Of a DNA stretch of 64,000 bases, positions 16,809 to 26,169 are shown piece after piece. This DNA is from Bacillota bacterium. GTDB taxonomy: Bacteria; Bacillota; Clostridia; Lachnospirales; Lachnospiraceae. The stretch lies in assembly GCA_023439505.1 (NCBI GenBank), contig JAEXNR010000010.1, forward strand, positions 43,480-107,479, given 5' to 3'. The notes under the pieces were generated by a model that saw nothing but the letters and a program-made list of their open reading frames with translations, did no database searches and was not told the origin of the DNA. Made by a program: the position numbers and the translations under genes. Position 1 is the first letter of the stretch; every line of letters begins with the position of its first letter.

Positions 16809-18917
16809 ATGAGTAATATTGCTGATAAAATCATGGACCATAAAAGATGTGTACTACTTATCTTTGGTATCACAATTATTATGTGTTTGATTCTGTCAAA
16901 AACTGTCTTAATCAATTATGACTTAAAAAGTTATCTACCGGATGATTCCCCTTCCACGATATCAAACAAGGTTATGGAGGAGGAATTCACCAGGTCAACT
17001 CCGAATTCCAGAGTTCTTGTGAGGAATGTTACTATACCAGAATCACTTGAATATAAAAGTCAGATTGAAGCAGTATCTGGAGTCGATAATGTCCAGTGGA
17101 TGGATGATATAACGAATATATATCAACCCTTGGAAGTGATTCCCGACAATGTTTTTAGTAATTGGTATAAGGAAAACAATGCCCTATTCCAAGTAACAAT
17201 CAGTGAAGCTGACGCTGGAACGACAATCGGTGATATTAAGAAAATCATCGGTGAGGATAATGAGATAACAGGTGAAATTGTTGATCTTCTTTCTGCGAAA
17301 GAAAATACCGGTTCAGAATCCGGCAAGATGCTTTTTTTTATCGTTCCTTTCGTGTTGTTCATCTTGTTCTTGACTACTAGCTCCTTCTTTGAGCCGGTTT
17401 TGTTCATGATTGCTATGGTAGTAGCAATCGTACTGAATAGCGGGACCAATGCTTTCCTCGGGGAAATCTCATTTATTACAAAGACTACTTCATCTATACT
17501 TCAATTGGCGGTATCGATGGACTATTCCATATTCCTGCTTCACCGCTTCAGTGAATATAGGCAGGAAGGGGAAGAAGTCAAAACTGCTATGATTCATGCC
17601 ATGAAAAAAGCTTTCTCTTCCATCCTTGCAAGCGGATTGACAACGGTAATGGGCTTTGGAGCTTTGATTGTCATGAGGTTCAAGATAGGGCCGGATCTGG
17701 GAATCGTCCTTGCAAAGGGTATCTTATTCAGCATTCTGTCCGTTATGATTTTGCTCCCGGTTTTGACGGTATATACCTATAAAATCATAGACAAGACACA
17801 TCATAAGTCTTTTGTACCACCCTTTTTTCGGTTTGGTAAGTTGTCCATAAAAATGGGAATTCCGGTTATGGTGCTGGTTGCAATATTGATTGTTCCGGCA
17901 TTTTTAGCTCAGAGAAATAACGATTTCATGTATGGGGCATCTTTTGTCAGTGAAGGAGATCTGACGGATACGGAGCTCCTGTTTGGAAAAGCCAATAATC
18001 TGGTTTTGCTGGTACCCAAAGGAGAAACTGGAAAGGAAGAGGCTTTGGCACAGGAACTCCTGAATAAGCCTTATGTAAGTAATGTTATCTCCTATTCGGA
18101 GAACGTTGGAATAACTGTACCCTATGAATATATTCCGAAGGATACCTATTCCGCCCTGGAATCGGATCAGTACAGCCGTCTGGTAATGACACTCTCTACG
18201 GAACAGGAAGGTAATGAAGCCTTTCAGGCAGTGGAAGAGATTCGTGTTATGGCGGGTACCTTGTATGGAGATGATTATTATCTGACAGGGGGGACACCGA
18301 GTATCTATGATATGAGAAATACAGTTATCCAGGATAATAAACTCGTTGCTGTTATCTCAATTATTGGTATTGGATTAACTATATTATTTACGTTTCGTTC
18401 ATTACTGATACCCTTTATTCTTTTATTAACGATTGAAGCTTCTGTGTGGATCAATCTTTCAGTCCCGTATTTTGCAGATGAGAAGATGGTATATATCGGG
18501 TTTATGATTATAAGCTCCGTTCAACTGGGTGCAACAGTCGACTATGCGATACTGTTTGCGAGTAGATATATAGAAAACAGAAGAATATTACGCAAGAAAA
18601 AAGCAGCAATAAAAACTATTTCAGATACAACCGTTTCTATTTTGACCTCTGCCAGTATATTAACAGCTGCCGGGTTTATCATGGGGGCTGTATCAACCAA
18701 TGGGGTTATCGGACAGCTTGGAACACTGATCGGACGCGGAACAATGCTATCTGCTACGATGGTACTATTCTTCTTACCGATGGCATTAGTGATATTCGAT
18801 AAACCAATTCAGAAGACTACCATAGGGTTAGACTTCCTGGAGGAAGATTCCCAAGACGTAATATGCCTGGAGCCGGAAAATAAACCTATAATATTAGGAG
18901 GAAGAGACCATGAGTAA
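16809..18917 (+). CDS. MMPL/RND-family membrane transporter
   Basis: A 702-residue exporter with the two-fold MMPL layout: a helix at 13-32, a large exported loop, five helices (about 178-330), a helix near 350, a second loop, and a final bundle (about 505-680). The paired DY motifs are MDYSIFLLHRF near 237 and VDYAILFASRY near 576. It probably exports lipids, drugs or peptides by proton motive force. ATG follows GAGGAGG. It overlaps the partner gene by 8 bp and is divergent from tetR. Confidence 0.9.
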   Translation: MSNIADKIMDHKRCVLLIFGITIIMCLILSKTVLINYDLKSYLPDDSPSTISNKVMEEEFTRSTPNSRVLVRNVTIPESLEYKSQIEAVSGVDNVQWMDDITNIYQPLEVIPDNVFSNWYKENNALFQVTISEADAGTTIGDIKKIIGEDNEITGEIVDLLSAKENTGSESGKMLFFIVPFVLFILFLTTSSFFEPVLFMIAMVVAIVLNSGTNAFLGEISFITKTTSSILQLAVSMDYSIFLLHRFSEYRQEGEEVKTAMIHAMKKAFSSILASGLTTVMGFGALIVMRFKIGPDLGIVLAKGILFSILSVMILLPVLTVYTYKIIDKTHHKSFVPPFFRFGKLSIKMGIPVMVLVAILIVPAFLAQRNNDFMYGASFVSEGDLTDTELLFGKANNLVLLVPKGETGKEEALAQELLNKPYVSNVISYSENVGITVPYEYIPKDTYSALESDQYSRLVMTLSTEQEGNEAFQAVEEIRVMAGTLYGDDYYLTGGTPSIYDMRNTVIQDNKLVAVISIIGIGLTILFTFRSLLIPFILLLTIEASVWINLSVPYFADEKMVYIGFMIISSVQLGATVDYAILFASRYIENRRILRKKKAAIKTISDTTVSILTSASILTAAGFIMGAVSTNGVIGQLGTLIGRGTMLSATMVLFFLPMALVIFDKPIQKTTIGLDFLEEDSQDVICLEPENKPIILGGRDHE

Positions 18918-20787
18918 AAAAATAGATCAATTTTTAGCAATCTTTATCTGCGCTATCATTAGCGTTTTACCAACATCATCCGCATTTGCAGCAACTGATA
19001 CAGTATCATTGAAAGAAGAAATCATCTATGCTAATTTGGATGGAGCTGGAGCACAGACAGGTACTTATGTAGTCAATATCCTGAACAGTGAAAATGGCAG
19101 GGTTCTTGATTATGGAGATTACAATAGTATCAGAAACATGACTACATCTGATGTGCTTGATTTGTCAGATGGGAAAATTACAGGTATTGCATCTAATGAC
19201 AGGATTTATTATGAGGGAGTAATAGAGGATGCCCAATTGCCTTGGACAATCAACATAAAGTATTATCTGGACGGCAAGGAAATGAATGCAGCAGATATCG
19301 CAGGCGGTAGCGGAGCATTAAAAATAACTGTCAACATTTCAAAAAATGAGAAGGCTGATCCGGCATTTTTTGATAATTATACGTTACAAACGATAATTAG
19401 ACTAGATACTGATCAGTGTAAAAACATAGTTAGCGATGGGGCAACACAGGCGAATGTCGGGAAAGTAAAGCAATTAACCTACACGGTTATGGCTGGGCAG
19501 GAGAAAGAGATAGAACTAATTGCGGATGTCACAGATTTTGAAATGGCAGCAATGAGCTTTAACGGAATCAGAAGCTCCATAGACATTAATGCGAATCAAA
19601 TAGACACAACAGAATTAGGGAGTGGTGTTGAGGAATTACATGAAGCAACTTCAAACATTAATGAAGGAGCGGGACAAATAAATGATGGCACAAAAGAACT
19701 AGAGGATGGCGCTAAAACATTATTATCCGGTGCTGAAACTATGCAGAAGGCACTTGATACTCTAAACGATAGTTCCAGTACACTTGTGGATGGTTCAGCG
19801 GATATACAGAAAGCATTGTTACAGATACAGACCTCATTGAATGCTGTAACCACTTCCTTTGAGAATGCACAGAAATTATCGACAGCTTCAGCCGATATCA
19901 AAAAAGGAATTGATAGCTTAGTGGGTGGATTGATGGCACTGGATGGGAGTATTGATACTTATAATCAATCATTAAGTGCAAACAAAGTGGACATTGATAC
20001 AGTTATTAGTCAGAGCGAGGATATGATTTCTTCTTTGAATAGTAGTTTATTAAGTATGAAGTCCAACTATCAGGTAATGATAAATAATGGACTAGGTGAA
20101 ACAGAACAGGCCAAAACATTATATAATCAGATACAGTCCTACACAGGTATCATTACGTTACTGACGGCAAATGAACAAATAATATCGGGAAGCAACCAGG
20201 TAATATTAGCATTTGATAGTGCACTAGATCCAGATAAAGGACAATTAATGATCGGTGCTGACAGCCTACAGAACAATTATGCAGCATTAGACAGTTCCAT
20301 TCAACAGTTGGTATTATCACTGGATACACTAAACGCGAATATGACAGCATTAAAGTCAGGAATAGATACCTTAGTAACAAAGTATGGCGGAATGAATTTG
20401 GGAATCATTGAATATACCGATGCTGTAAAAGAGATTACAGACGGATTTAATAATATATATGACGGAGTAAAAAGTATGGCAGAAGGTGCCTCAAGCTTAT
20501 ATGATGCGACCCAGGAACTATCAGCAGGTACACTGACATTTGCAGATGAGACCGCTAATCTGAATACTGACATCCAGGATAAAATAGATGGAATGCTAGA
20601 TGATATTTCCGGTAGTGACTATCAAGTGAAATCATTTGTTTCAGATAAGAATACAAAGATAGAAGCTGTGCAGTTTGTGATCCAGACAACAGCAATTGAA
20701 AAAGCATCAGTAGATACAATATACGAAGATAACATTGAGCATTTGACCTTCTGGCAGAAATTATTAAGATTATTCGGTTTGTATTAA
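18910..20787 (+). CDS. Exported coiled-coil partner of the MMPL transporter (YhgE/Pip-like)
   Basis: 625 residues: a signal peptide (AIFICAIISVLPTSSAFA), an N-terminal beta-rich domain, then a long coiled coil with Leu-x-x-Gly heptads (GAGQINDGTKELEDGAKTLL), as in YhgE/Pip proteins. It ends with a short tail FWQKLLRLFGLY and no long membrane anchor. Fusions and operons of this domain with MMPL transporters are common in Clostridia, so it is probably the extracytoplasmic adaptor. ATG at 18910 has AGGAGGAAGA upstream. Confidence 0.75.
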   Translation: MSKKIDQFLAIFICAIISVLPTSSAFAATDTVSLKEEIIYANLDGAGAQTGTYVVNILNSENGRVLDYGDYNSIRNMTTSDVLDLSDGKITGIASNDRIYYEGVIEDAQLPWTINIKYYLDGKEMNAADIAGGSGALKITVNISKNEKADPAFFDNYTLQTIIRLDTDQCKNIVSDGATQANVGKVKQLTYTVMAGQEKEIELIADVTDFEMAAMSFNGIRSSIDINANQIDTTELGSGVEELHEATSNINEGAGQINDGTKELEDGAKTLLSGAETMQKALDTLNDSSSTLVDGSADIQKALLQIQTSLNAVTTSFENAQKLSTASADIKKGIDSLVGGLMALDGSIDTYNQSLSANKVDIDTVISQSEDMISSLNSSLLSMKSNYQVMINNGLGETEQAKTLYNQIQSYTGIITLLTANEQIISGSNQVILAFDSALDPDKGQLMIGADSLQNNYAALDSSIQQLVLSLDTLNANMTALKSGIDTLVTKYGGMNLGIIEYTDAVKEITDGFNNIYDGVKSMAEGASSLYDATQELSAGTLTFADETANLNTDIQDKIDGMLDDISGSDYQVKSFVSDKNTKIEAVQFVIQTTAIEKASVDTIYEDNIEHLTFWQKLLRLFGLY

Positions 20788-20904
20788 AAAGCTTAATTTC
20801 ATACTGAGGAATCTTCAGATTTTACGTTTAACCAAGGTAAAATTGGAGAAGATGTTTTAAAGCTGAACCAACCAAGTGAGCCTCCCGGAATCGAGGTGAT
20901 GCCG

Positions 20905-21012
20905 ATGAATTATGTTACATATAGTGATTCAGTTACATTTGTATAAGTAATCATTGCACTGCTTTCCTATTTAAACAATAGGAAGAATACGCAAAAAAAT
21001 ATCCGTCCCTGA
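20905..21012 (+). pseudogene. Hol_Tox-type small toxin gene, interrupted by a stop
   Basis: The leader GCCTCCCGGAATCGAGGTGATG can fold so that CCTC sequesters GAGG, as in type I toxin mRNAs. The ATG at 20905 opens MNYVTYSDSVTFV, then TAA (20944). The same frame continues VIIALLSYLNNRKN to 21012, matching holin-like toxins. AAATATCC/GGATATTT then forms a hairpin (about 20994-21038). Confidence 0.55.
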
Positions 21013-21170
21013 CGAAGCCAGCGCTATGGATATTTGAAAATATTGTTAATCTATTATTGTTACTAATGGATTGTCAAATGTGCAAAACTCAAGATGAATG
21101 GAGCTTCATATATATTTTGAAAAGGTATTAATATCAGAAGAAATCGGCTATATAAAGCTAAGTCAAGAGA

Positions 21171-21263
21171 TTTCACTTATATGTTGAAGGTTTTACTTTT
21201 GTATTAGTAGTCATTGCGCTGCTTACCTATTTAAACAATAGGAATAATAAGCATAAAAAATAA
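21171..21263 (+). pseudogene. Second Hol_Tox-type toxin remnant, 5' end lost
   Basis: The frame ending at TAA 21261 reads EGFTFVLVVIALLTYLNNRN then NKHKK, a complete C-terminal half of a holin-like toxin without a start codon. Downstream are AACTGCCC/GGGCAGTT (21263-21298) and a second structured stretch ending CTCCTTTT, the usual terminator pair of these loci. Base identity to the first copy suggests duplication. Confidence 0.55.
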
Positions 21264-21324
21264 CTGCCCCTGACTTGGCTGGTCGACTGGGCAGTTAATC
21301 TGACAATCGGAGGCTAACCACTTT

Positions 21325-22598
21325 GTGGGCGATTACTCCTTTTCTTACATTTACGAAGATATGTTTAAATTAACATCATACGAGTTGGTAAAATGCAAAC
21401 GATACGAAGATTTATTCGACATTAAAACGCTCGTTGATAATGATACGAAAATAGTGGACGCTTTAACTGAAAAAGTTAACGCGTCTTTTATAGATTTGAA
21501 ACATCTGATAGCTGCGGTCGGCATCGCCAACGTTTACGATCTAAAAAGCAAATATCGTTGGAATGCCCCCTATTCAAAAGCTTTAGTAGAAATAACTGTA
21601 AAAGAAATTTATAAGCAATATCTGATCGAAAAAGGTGTCACAAAAAAATGCCTTGTACTTGATTGTGATAATGTACTTTGGGGTGGGATTCTGTCCGAAG
21701 ATGGTATTGAGAATATCAAACTCGGTAGGAGCGGTTTGGGACGAGTTTATCAGGATTTTCAGCGATTTCTGTTAACTCTGTATCACCACGGTATAATCCT
21801 CGCTATTTGTAGTAAAAATGATTTATCTGATGTAATTAAAATGTTTCATGACCATAATGAAATGATTCTTAAAGAGGAACATATAGCTTGTTTTATGGTC
21901 AATTGGGGTAATAAACCAGACAATATTAGAAAGATTACCGAAATTCTTAATATTGGTCTTGAAAGCATGGTATTTATTGACGACTCGCAAATTGAAATTG
22001 AAGCTGTTAAGTCGATGTTACCAGAAGTAACCGTGATCCAATATATGCGGGATACGGTTTATGAACAACCATCTTGCTTTAATCTGAAAAGCAATGTCAA
22101 CATAAACGACATTGAAAAGCGTAATGAAACATATCATACCAACCAAACGCGTGAGACCTTGAAATCTCAATATGATAGCTATGTTGACTACATAAATGCT
22201 CTTGATATCAAGTTCGACATTCGTGAAGCGGTACCAATTGAGTATAGCCGTATTTCAGAACTTACGCAACGGACAAATAAATGCACCAATGGGAAACGAT
22301 ATACCATTGCCGAAGTCAAAGCGCGAGCCGAAAATAGAGCAGTAAAATTATATTCTCTCTCCGTATCCGACCGCTTCTCTAATTTGGGTCTTGTAGGCGT
22401 ATTTGAGGTTGAGGGTGATACATTAACCCTTTTTAGTCTTTCCTGCCGTGCTTTAGGTCTAGAGATTGAAGAAAAAATGTTGCATTCATCAAGGAAAAAT
22501 GTGAAATCAATAAAGTTGAATTTCATTCAACTGGAAAAAATGAGGATATAAAATCATTGCTATCAAAGGAATTTTCTAATACTAACTTGAAAACCTAA
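21325..22598 (+). pseudogene. FkbH-like HAD protein, truncated at both ends by decay
   Basis: FkbH enzymes load glyceryl groups onto acyl carrier proteins for polyketides. The HAD motif is visible as LVLDCDNVLWGGILSEDG, with FIDDSQIEIEAVK later. The N-terminal SGNH-like half is mostly missing. Near 22480 the frame slips: frame 1 gives EEKMLHSSRKN and stops at 22551, while another frame from 22482 gives AFIKEKCEINKVEFHSTG and ends at 22598, the expected FkbH end. GTG 21325 after CGGAGGC could still start a truncated product. No other biosynthetic gene is nearby. Confidence 0.75.
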
Positions 22599-22774
22599 AA
22601 ATCCATAAGTAAATCGTAAGCGGTTTAGACGCTTACGCTCATACCGATAGAAACAGTCTTTATTATTAATGATGGTATAAGATGAAGTATAATTAAGAGA
22701 GTTGGGGCAAACTATATATCAATCAAATAGCCGCAATAACTTAATAATTAATTCAATAAAATCTCTGGAACTAC

Positions 22775-22980
22775 TTAAAACAGGGCATTATAGCCACAAG
22801 CAAAACCCCCATGACGCCATTGCCATGGGGGTTTCACTAAAAAGGGGAGGATAAGCAGTTGAAGTTTCATGATGTTTCATCATGTGTTATAAGGTGCTCC
22901 AAGAGGGGATATGTGGGGATATAAAATTCATCGTGTGTCGTCTTGTGATATCTAAGTTGCGTATAAACTTGCGTATAAAA
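22775..22980 (+). repeat. Island repeat copy E
   Basis: ACAGGGCATTATAGCCACAA precedes the hairpin AAACCCCCATG/CATGGGGGTTT (22803-22833). CTAAAAAGGGGAGG follows, then the left arm with TTTCATCATGTGTTATAAGG, TCGTCTTGTGATATCTAAG and the octamers GTTGCGTA (22956-22963) and CTTGCGTA (22968-22975). 22599-22774 holds a CGTAAGCG/CGCTTACG hairpin and no gene. Confidence 0.8.
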
Positions 22981-23103
22981 TCAGAAAGGAACTAAAAATT
23001 CATGCTATGTTCGATTGATATGATATTGGCTATATGGTAAAATTATGATATGGAGTAATCGAGTACAGGGTGTGTTAGCCTCCCATGAAGTGAGGTGGTG
23101 CCA

Positions 23104-23199
23104 ATGCAGACTACATATGAAACATTATTAATAATGCTTTCATTTGGACTACTGCGCATAGCATTGCAAAACCATTCTCGAATAGATTTACATATGTGA
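23104..23199 (+). CDS. Hol_Tox-type peptide with an altered C terminus
   Basis: The leader GCCTCCCATGAAGTGAGGTG can mask its own ribosome binding site, as in type I toxin genes. ATG at 23104 opens MQTTYETLLIMLSFGLL, the conserved N terminus of holin-like toxins. After residue 18 the sequence becomes RIALQNHSRIDLHM, which is the wrong frame of an AHSA1 gene, so the toxin's 3' half was replaced by a recombination junction. TTGATA-17-TAAAAT upstream (about 23015-23043) is a possible promoter. Confidence 0.45.
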   Translation: MQTTYETLLIMLSFGLLRIALQNHSRIDLHM

Positions 23200-23490
23200 T
23201 GATGTGGAATTTTGCCTCAGAGGATTGGCATTGCCCAAGGGCTACAAATGACTTATTTGTCGGTGGACGATTTGTGTATACAATGGCTGCTAAGGACGAT
23301 TCTATGTCCTTTGATTTTTCAGGTACCTATAAGAGGTAGTTTTTGGCAAGCGTATTGTAAATCAATTAGATGATGGACGGATGATGAACGTTTTCTTTGA
23401 AGCATTAGAACCTGATCAAACCCGGATTATTGAGGTTTTTGAAGCGGAGGACGAATGCTTTGGAACTTCAGCGTTCCATTAACCGAAACC
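23147..23490 (+). pseudogene. AHSA1/SRPBCC-family protein with frameshifts
   Basis: Three successive frames spell one AHSA1-type START-fold protein: MMWNFASEDWHCPRATNDLF and GGRFVYTMAAKDDSMSFDFS in the first, then VVFGKRIVNQLDDGRMMNVF after a slip near 23335, then NALELQRSIN after a slip near 23450. The 5' end is lost at the junction with the toxin gene. It is not functional as it stands. Confidence 0.75.
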
Positions 23491-23576
23491 TTTAGAAATC
23501 CTTGATATACGGAATTTGGATGATTACAATAGTATTAACAATAATGATTAAGAACAGATATAAGGGGATTATCATA

Positions 23577-24224
23577 ATGAAAATTAATGTACCGCAGATA
23601 ACAGAATTAATAGAAGCAGTGTCATTGAAAGAGGCAGCCTTTGAATTAAAAGCAGAGGAGCAATCAGCTGTAGGACTGTTATTTTTACATGAAATTATGT
23701 CTGACGAAGATTTATCCGGCATTGAATATAATGGAGTCGAATTTGATAACTGCAAGTTTTTTAATTGCAGCTTTGATAAAGCAGGGTTTACGAATGTACG
23801 CTTTAGGAATTGTGATATTTCTAATTGTACGTTTATGAACGGGTATTTTAACAGGGTGGAATTTATTTCGTGTAAAGGTATGGGAAGTAAATTCCAAAGT
23901 TCAGTGATAAAACATGTACTTTTTTCGGATTCAAACTTTACTTATTCTAATTTTGAACATTCCAAATTTCAAAAAGTCATTTTATCATCTTCGGATTTTA
24001 GTAATGCATGTCTGGCGGAGAGTATGATACAGGAATTAGAATTAAACGATGTGACATTGAAACATTGTGACTTCTTTAAAACTCCTTTGAAGGGGATTGA
24101 TTTCAGAGAAAGCCGCATCGAAGGAATCATACTGTCTGATCAACACAAAGAATTGGTTGGAGCAATCATGGATACTTATCAGGCAGCTAATATGGCACTC
24201 ATTTTGGGAATCCAAGTTAAATGA
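23577..24224 (+). CDS. Pentapeptide-repeat protein
   Basis: 215 residues. From about residue 45 the sequence follows the A(D/N)LxX-like five-residue periodicity with central F/L (FDNCKFFNCSFDKAGFTNVR, SNFEHSKFQKVILSSSDFSN), which folds into a right-handed quadrilateral helix. Some relatives (Qnr, MfpA) protect DNA gyrase from inhibitors; others have no known role. ATG at 23577 follows AAGGGGAT. It is the intact cargo between repeats E and F. A link to drug resistance is only a possibility. Confidence 0.8.
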   Translation: MKINVPQITELIEAVSLKEAAFELKAEEQSAVGLLFLHEIMSDEDLSGIEYNGVEFDNCKFFNCSFDKAGFTNVRFRNCDISNCTFMNGYFNRVEFISCKGMGSKFQSSVIKHVLFSDSNFTYSNFEHSKFQKVILSSSDFSNACLAESMIQELELNDVTLKHCDFFKTPLKGIDFRESRIEGIILSDQHKELVGAIMDTYQAANMALILGIQVK

Positions 24225-24255
24225 TTTCTAAGTAAAGACACATTAATTACAAACA

Positions 24256-24455
24256 AGGCGTTCCAGAGCATAAGCAAACAGCCCGCCACGTCAATGTGGA
24301 GGGCTGTCTACTAAAAAGGGGAGGTTTGTTGGAAGTGATTTTATCATGATTTATCATGTTACTTTGAGTATAAGACCGTATATATTTTTTTGAATTTGTG
24401 TTTGACTTCATTTATCTTTTGTTAAATAATCTGGTGTATGAATTGGTGTCATAAT
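24256..24455 (+). repeat. Island repeat copy F: left attachment site of the phage-like element
   Basis: The 51-bp core 24274-24324 (hairpin CAGCCC/GGGCTG, then CTACTAAAAAGGGGAGG) matches copy G at 43041-43091 at all but two positions. The following arm has TTTATCATGATTTATCATGT, like copies A-E, but ends in a different octamer pair: CTGGTGTA (24431-24438) and TTGGTGTC (24443-24450). It is best read as attL of the element ending at copy G. Confidence 0.75.
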
Positions 24456-24542
24456 TACTATTTGATTTTGACTGTTTCTACAGAAGGATATTAAGATACA
24501 GAGAGATTAATCATGAAATCTGATAGAAATACTATAAAACTG

Positions 24543-24575
24543 AAAGAGCACTTGGAAAAACCAAAATGCTCTTTC
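24543..24575 (-). terminator. Hairpin after the small minus-strand gene
   Basis: GAAAGAGCA and TGCTCTTTC (24542-24575) pair further through TTGG/CCAA. Read on the minus strand the stem follows the stop of the 24588-24794 gene. Confidence 0.5.
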
Positions 24576-24587
24576 GTAATTAAGATC

Positions 24588-24794
24588 CTAATTCGGGATT
24601 ATAGTGGTATGTACCAATGGTCTTGCATCATTAATAATTGCTGTAATAACCAGACTGTCATTCACCACTTTCAGCTCTGTCTTATATCTCTTATTTGACA
24701 ATACCATATCTACCAGTGCGCAGGTTGTGCTATCAACTGCCGGTATAGAAATAGTTACATTGGTGTTATATGAAGTTGTTACGACCTTAGCCAT
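24588..24794 (-). CDS. Small protein, unknown, at the left end of the phage-like element
   Basis: 68 residues (MAKVVTTSYNTNVTISIPAV...), predicted mainly beta-strand, with no membrane segment. The ribosome binding site AAGGAGG nine bases before ATG is strong, which is the main support for a gene. No family is recognised. Upstream, 24795-25410 has two CTTTTATAAAA repeats (25000-25040) and a possible 79-residue minus-strand frame without a good start, and otherwise nothing I can support. Confidence 0.5.
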   Translation of the reverse strand: MAKVVTTSYNTNVTISIPAVDSTTCALVDMVLSNKRYKTELKVVNDSLVITAIINDARPLVHTTIIPN

Positions 24795-25410
24795 TTTATG
24801 TATCCTCCTTCCCAGTAATTTTAAAATATTCCTCCTTTCGAATTAAAGTAGATGTAACTGGAGCATATCGGAATGATACATGTTAAAATTTCTATGAAAG
24901 AGTCTTTTTTCATTTTCATCTGCAGGGAGAACCAGGGATACAATGAAGTTTTATTACACTAGAGGTGGATTATATATAACCTGGAGAGGCTTTTATAAAA
25001 TGTGTGTGATCTTTTATAAAAGATATTAGAAGTTTTAGAATTATATAGGGAGCGATATCAATGTCGAGGGTAACGAAGACTATTATACGGTTATCGACAT
25101 CAATGTCGAAAACTACCAAGGGGGGCAATGAAATAATGCTACCTTCTGATGGTGAAACGAGGGGAAAATCACCTACGTTGATTTTTTTGTTTGAGGCTTT
25201 GGGTGCCACTTCATGAGCTGCACTGGATCACCTGCTTCATAGAGCAAGGAAAATAAGCTATATTTTTCTTAAAACATGGTAGGAGAGATAAATCAGGTTA
25301 AAAAACCCCCACTGGTATCATCACTTATACAAAAAATAAATGAAATTCTTTAGTTTCAGGATAATTCTGGAGTATAATAGTATTCAAATAACGAATAGGG
25401 GGAATTGAGT

Positions 25411-25974
25411 TTGAAGAATGAAACTACACCAGATAAGATAAGTAATATAATACTGGGATTCTGTAATAGAATTTCTACAGATAATATTCCAGAATATGTT
25501 ATAGTAAATCCTCAAAAAGATTGTACGATTAGTAATTGCTTTCCTAACGTTGCAAGAATAGTTCAAGATAAAGGAGGAGAGGCTGTAAACGGATGGGCGA
25601 TATGGAAATGGGCCAACATATTAATTGAAGCCGAAGCACATTCTGTCTGGAAACGGCCGGAAGGATCACTTGTCGATGTTACTCCACATAATTATGATGA
25701 AAAGGAAATTCTGTTTCTTTCTGATCCGAAGATGGTATATAAAGCTTGTCCAATTCCAAGCATTCGTCTAGCATTAACTTCATCACCTTTGGTTTCAAGA
25801 CTTATTTACCTATTCAATGAACGGGATAAGATATTGAGCAGTGGAGGAATGATTCCTCCGGAAATGGTATATGAAATTAACCACATACAATATGTTATTC
25901 ATCAAGATGTAAAGGGAAATGAATTTTGTCCCTGTCAGTCAGGGTTAAAATATAAGAAATGCTGCGGACAATGA
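25411..25974 (+). CDS. SEC-C motif protein (phage-element cargo)
   Basis: About 187 residues. The C terminus is a SEC-C zinc-binding motif, FCPCQSGLKYKKCCGQ. The N-terminal part (NAVNGWAIWK-like stretch, then WKRPEGSLVDVTPHNYDEKE) resembles uncharacterised SEC-C proteins of elements and phages. TTG at 25411 follows AGGGGG; TTG at 25405 is an alternative. It sits alone between the left att arm and a strong terminator, so it is probably cargo. Confidence 0.65.
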   Translation: MKNETTPDKISNIILGFCNRISTDNIPEYVIVNPQKDCTISNCFPNVARIVQDKGGEAVNGWAIWKWANILIEAEAHSVWKRPEGSLVDVTPHNYDEKEILFLSDPKMVYKACPIPSIRLALTSSPLVSRLIYLFNERDKILSSGGMIPPEMVYEINHIQYVIHQDVKGNEFCPCQSGLKYKKCCGQ

Positions 25975-25982
25975 AACCTCAG

Positions 25983-26014
25983 ACTATCAATCTTTATGAT
26001 TGGTAGTTTTTTTA
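25983..26014 (+). terminator. Strong terminator after the SEC-C gene
   Basis: ACTATCAATC (25983-25992) and GATTGGTAGT (25998-26007) with a five-base loop, followed by TTTTTTT. Confidence 0.85.
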
Positions 26015-26090
26015 TGCCTATATAGTCATATATAAAAGTATATTTTCATATGACATACATATGTTTATAATGACAGTATAACAATAACAA
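26007..26090 (+). promoter_or_regulatory. Control region of the tail operon (box plus operator-like repeats)
   Basis: TATGCCTATATAGTCA (26012-26027) matches the boxes at 36571 and 38460. It overlaps AGTCATATATAAAAGTATATT (26024-26044), which is identical to 32509-32529. TCATATGACATA (26046-26057) and TAATGACAGTATAA (26068-26081) follow. Together these mark a phage-regulated promoter 100 bp before the tail genes. Confidence 0.55.
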
Positions 26091-26169
26091 TAATTTTTAT
26101 CTATAGAGCGAAAGGAGGATAGTTAGTTTATATTCACATATCTCATAAAAAAATAAAGGAGGATTTGCT

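Noticed and set aside
24970..25209. A 79-residue minus-strand frame with alternating hydrophobic and acidic residues
   Set aside because: The start would be GTG without a convincing ribosome binding site, and no homologue family is recognised. The codon pattern is not clearly coding.
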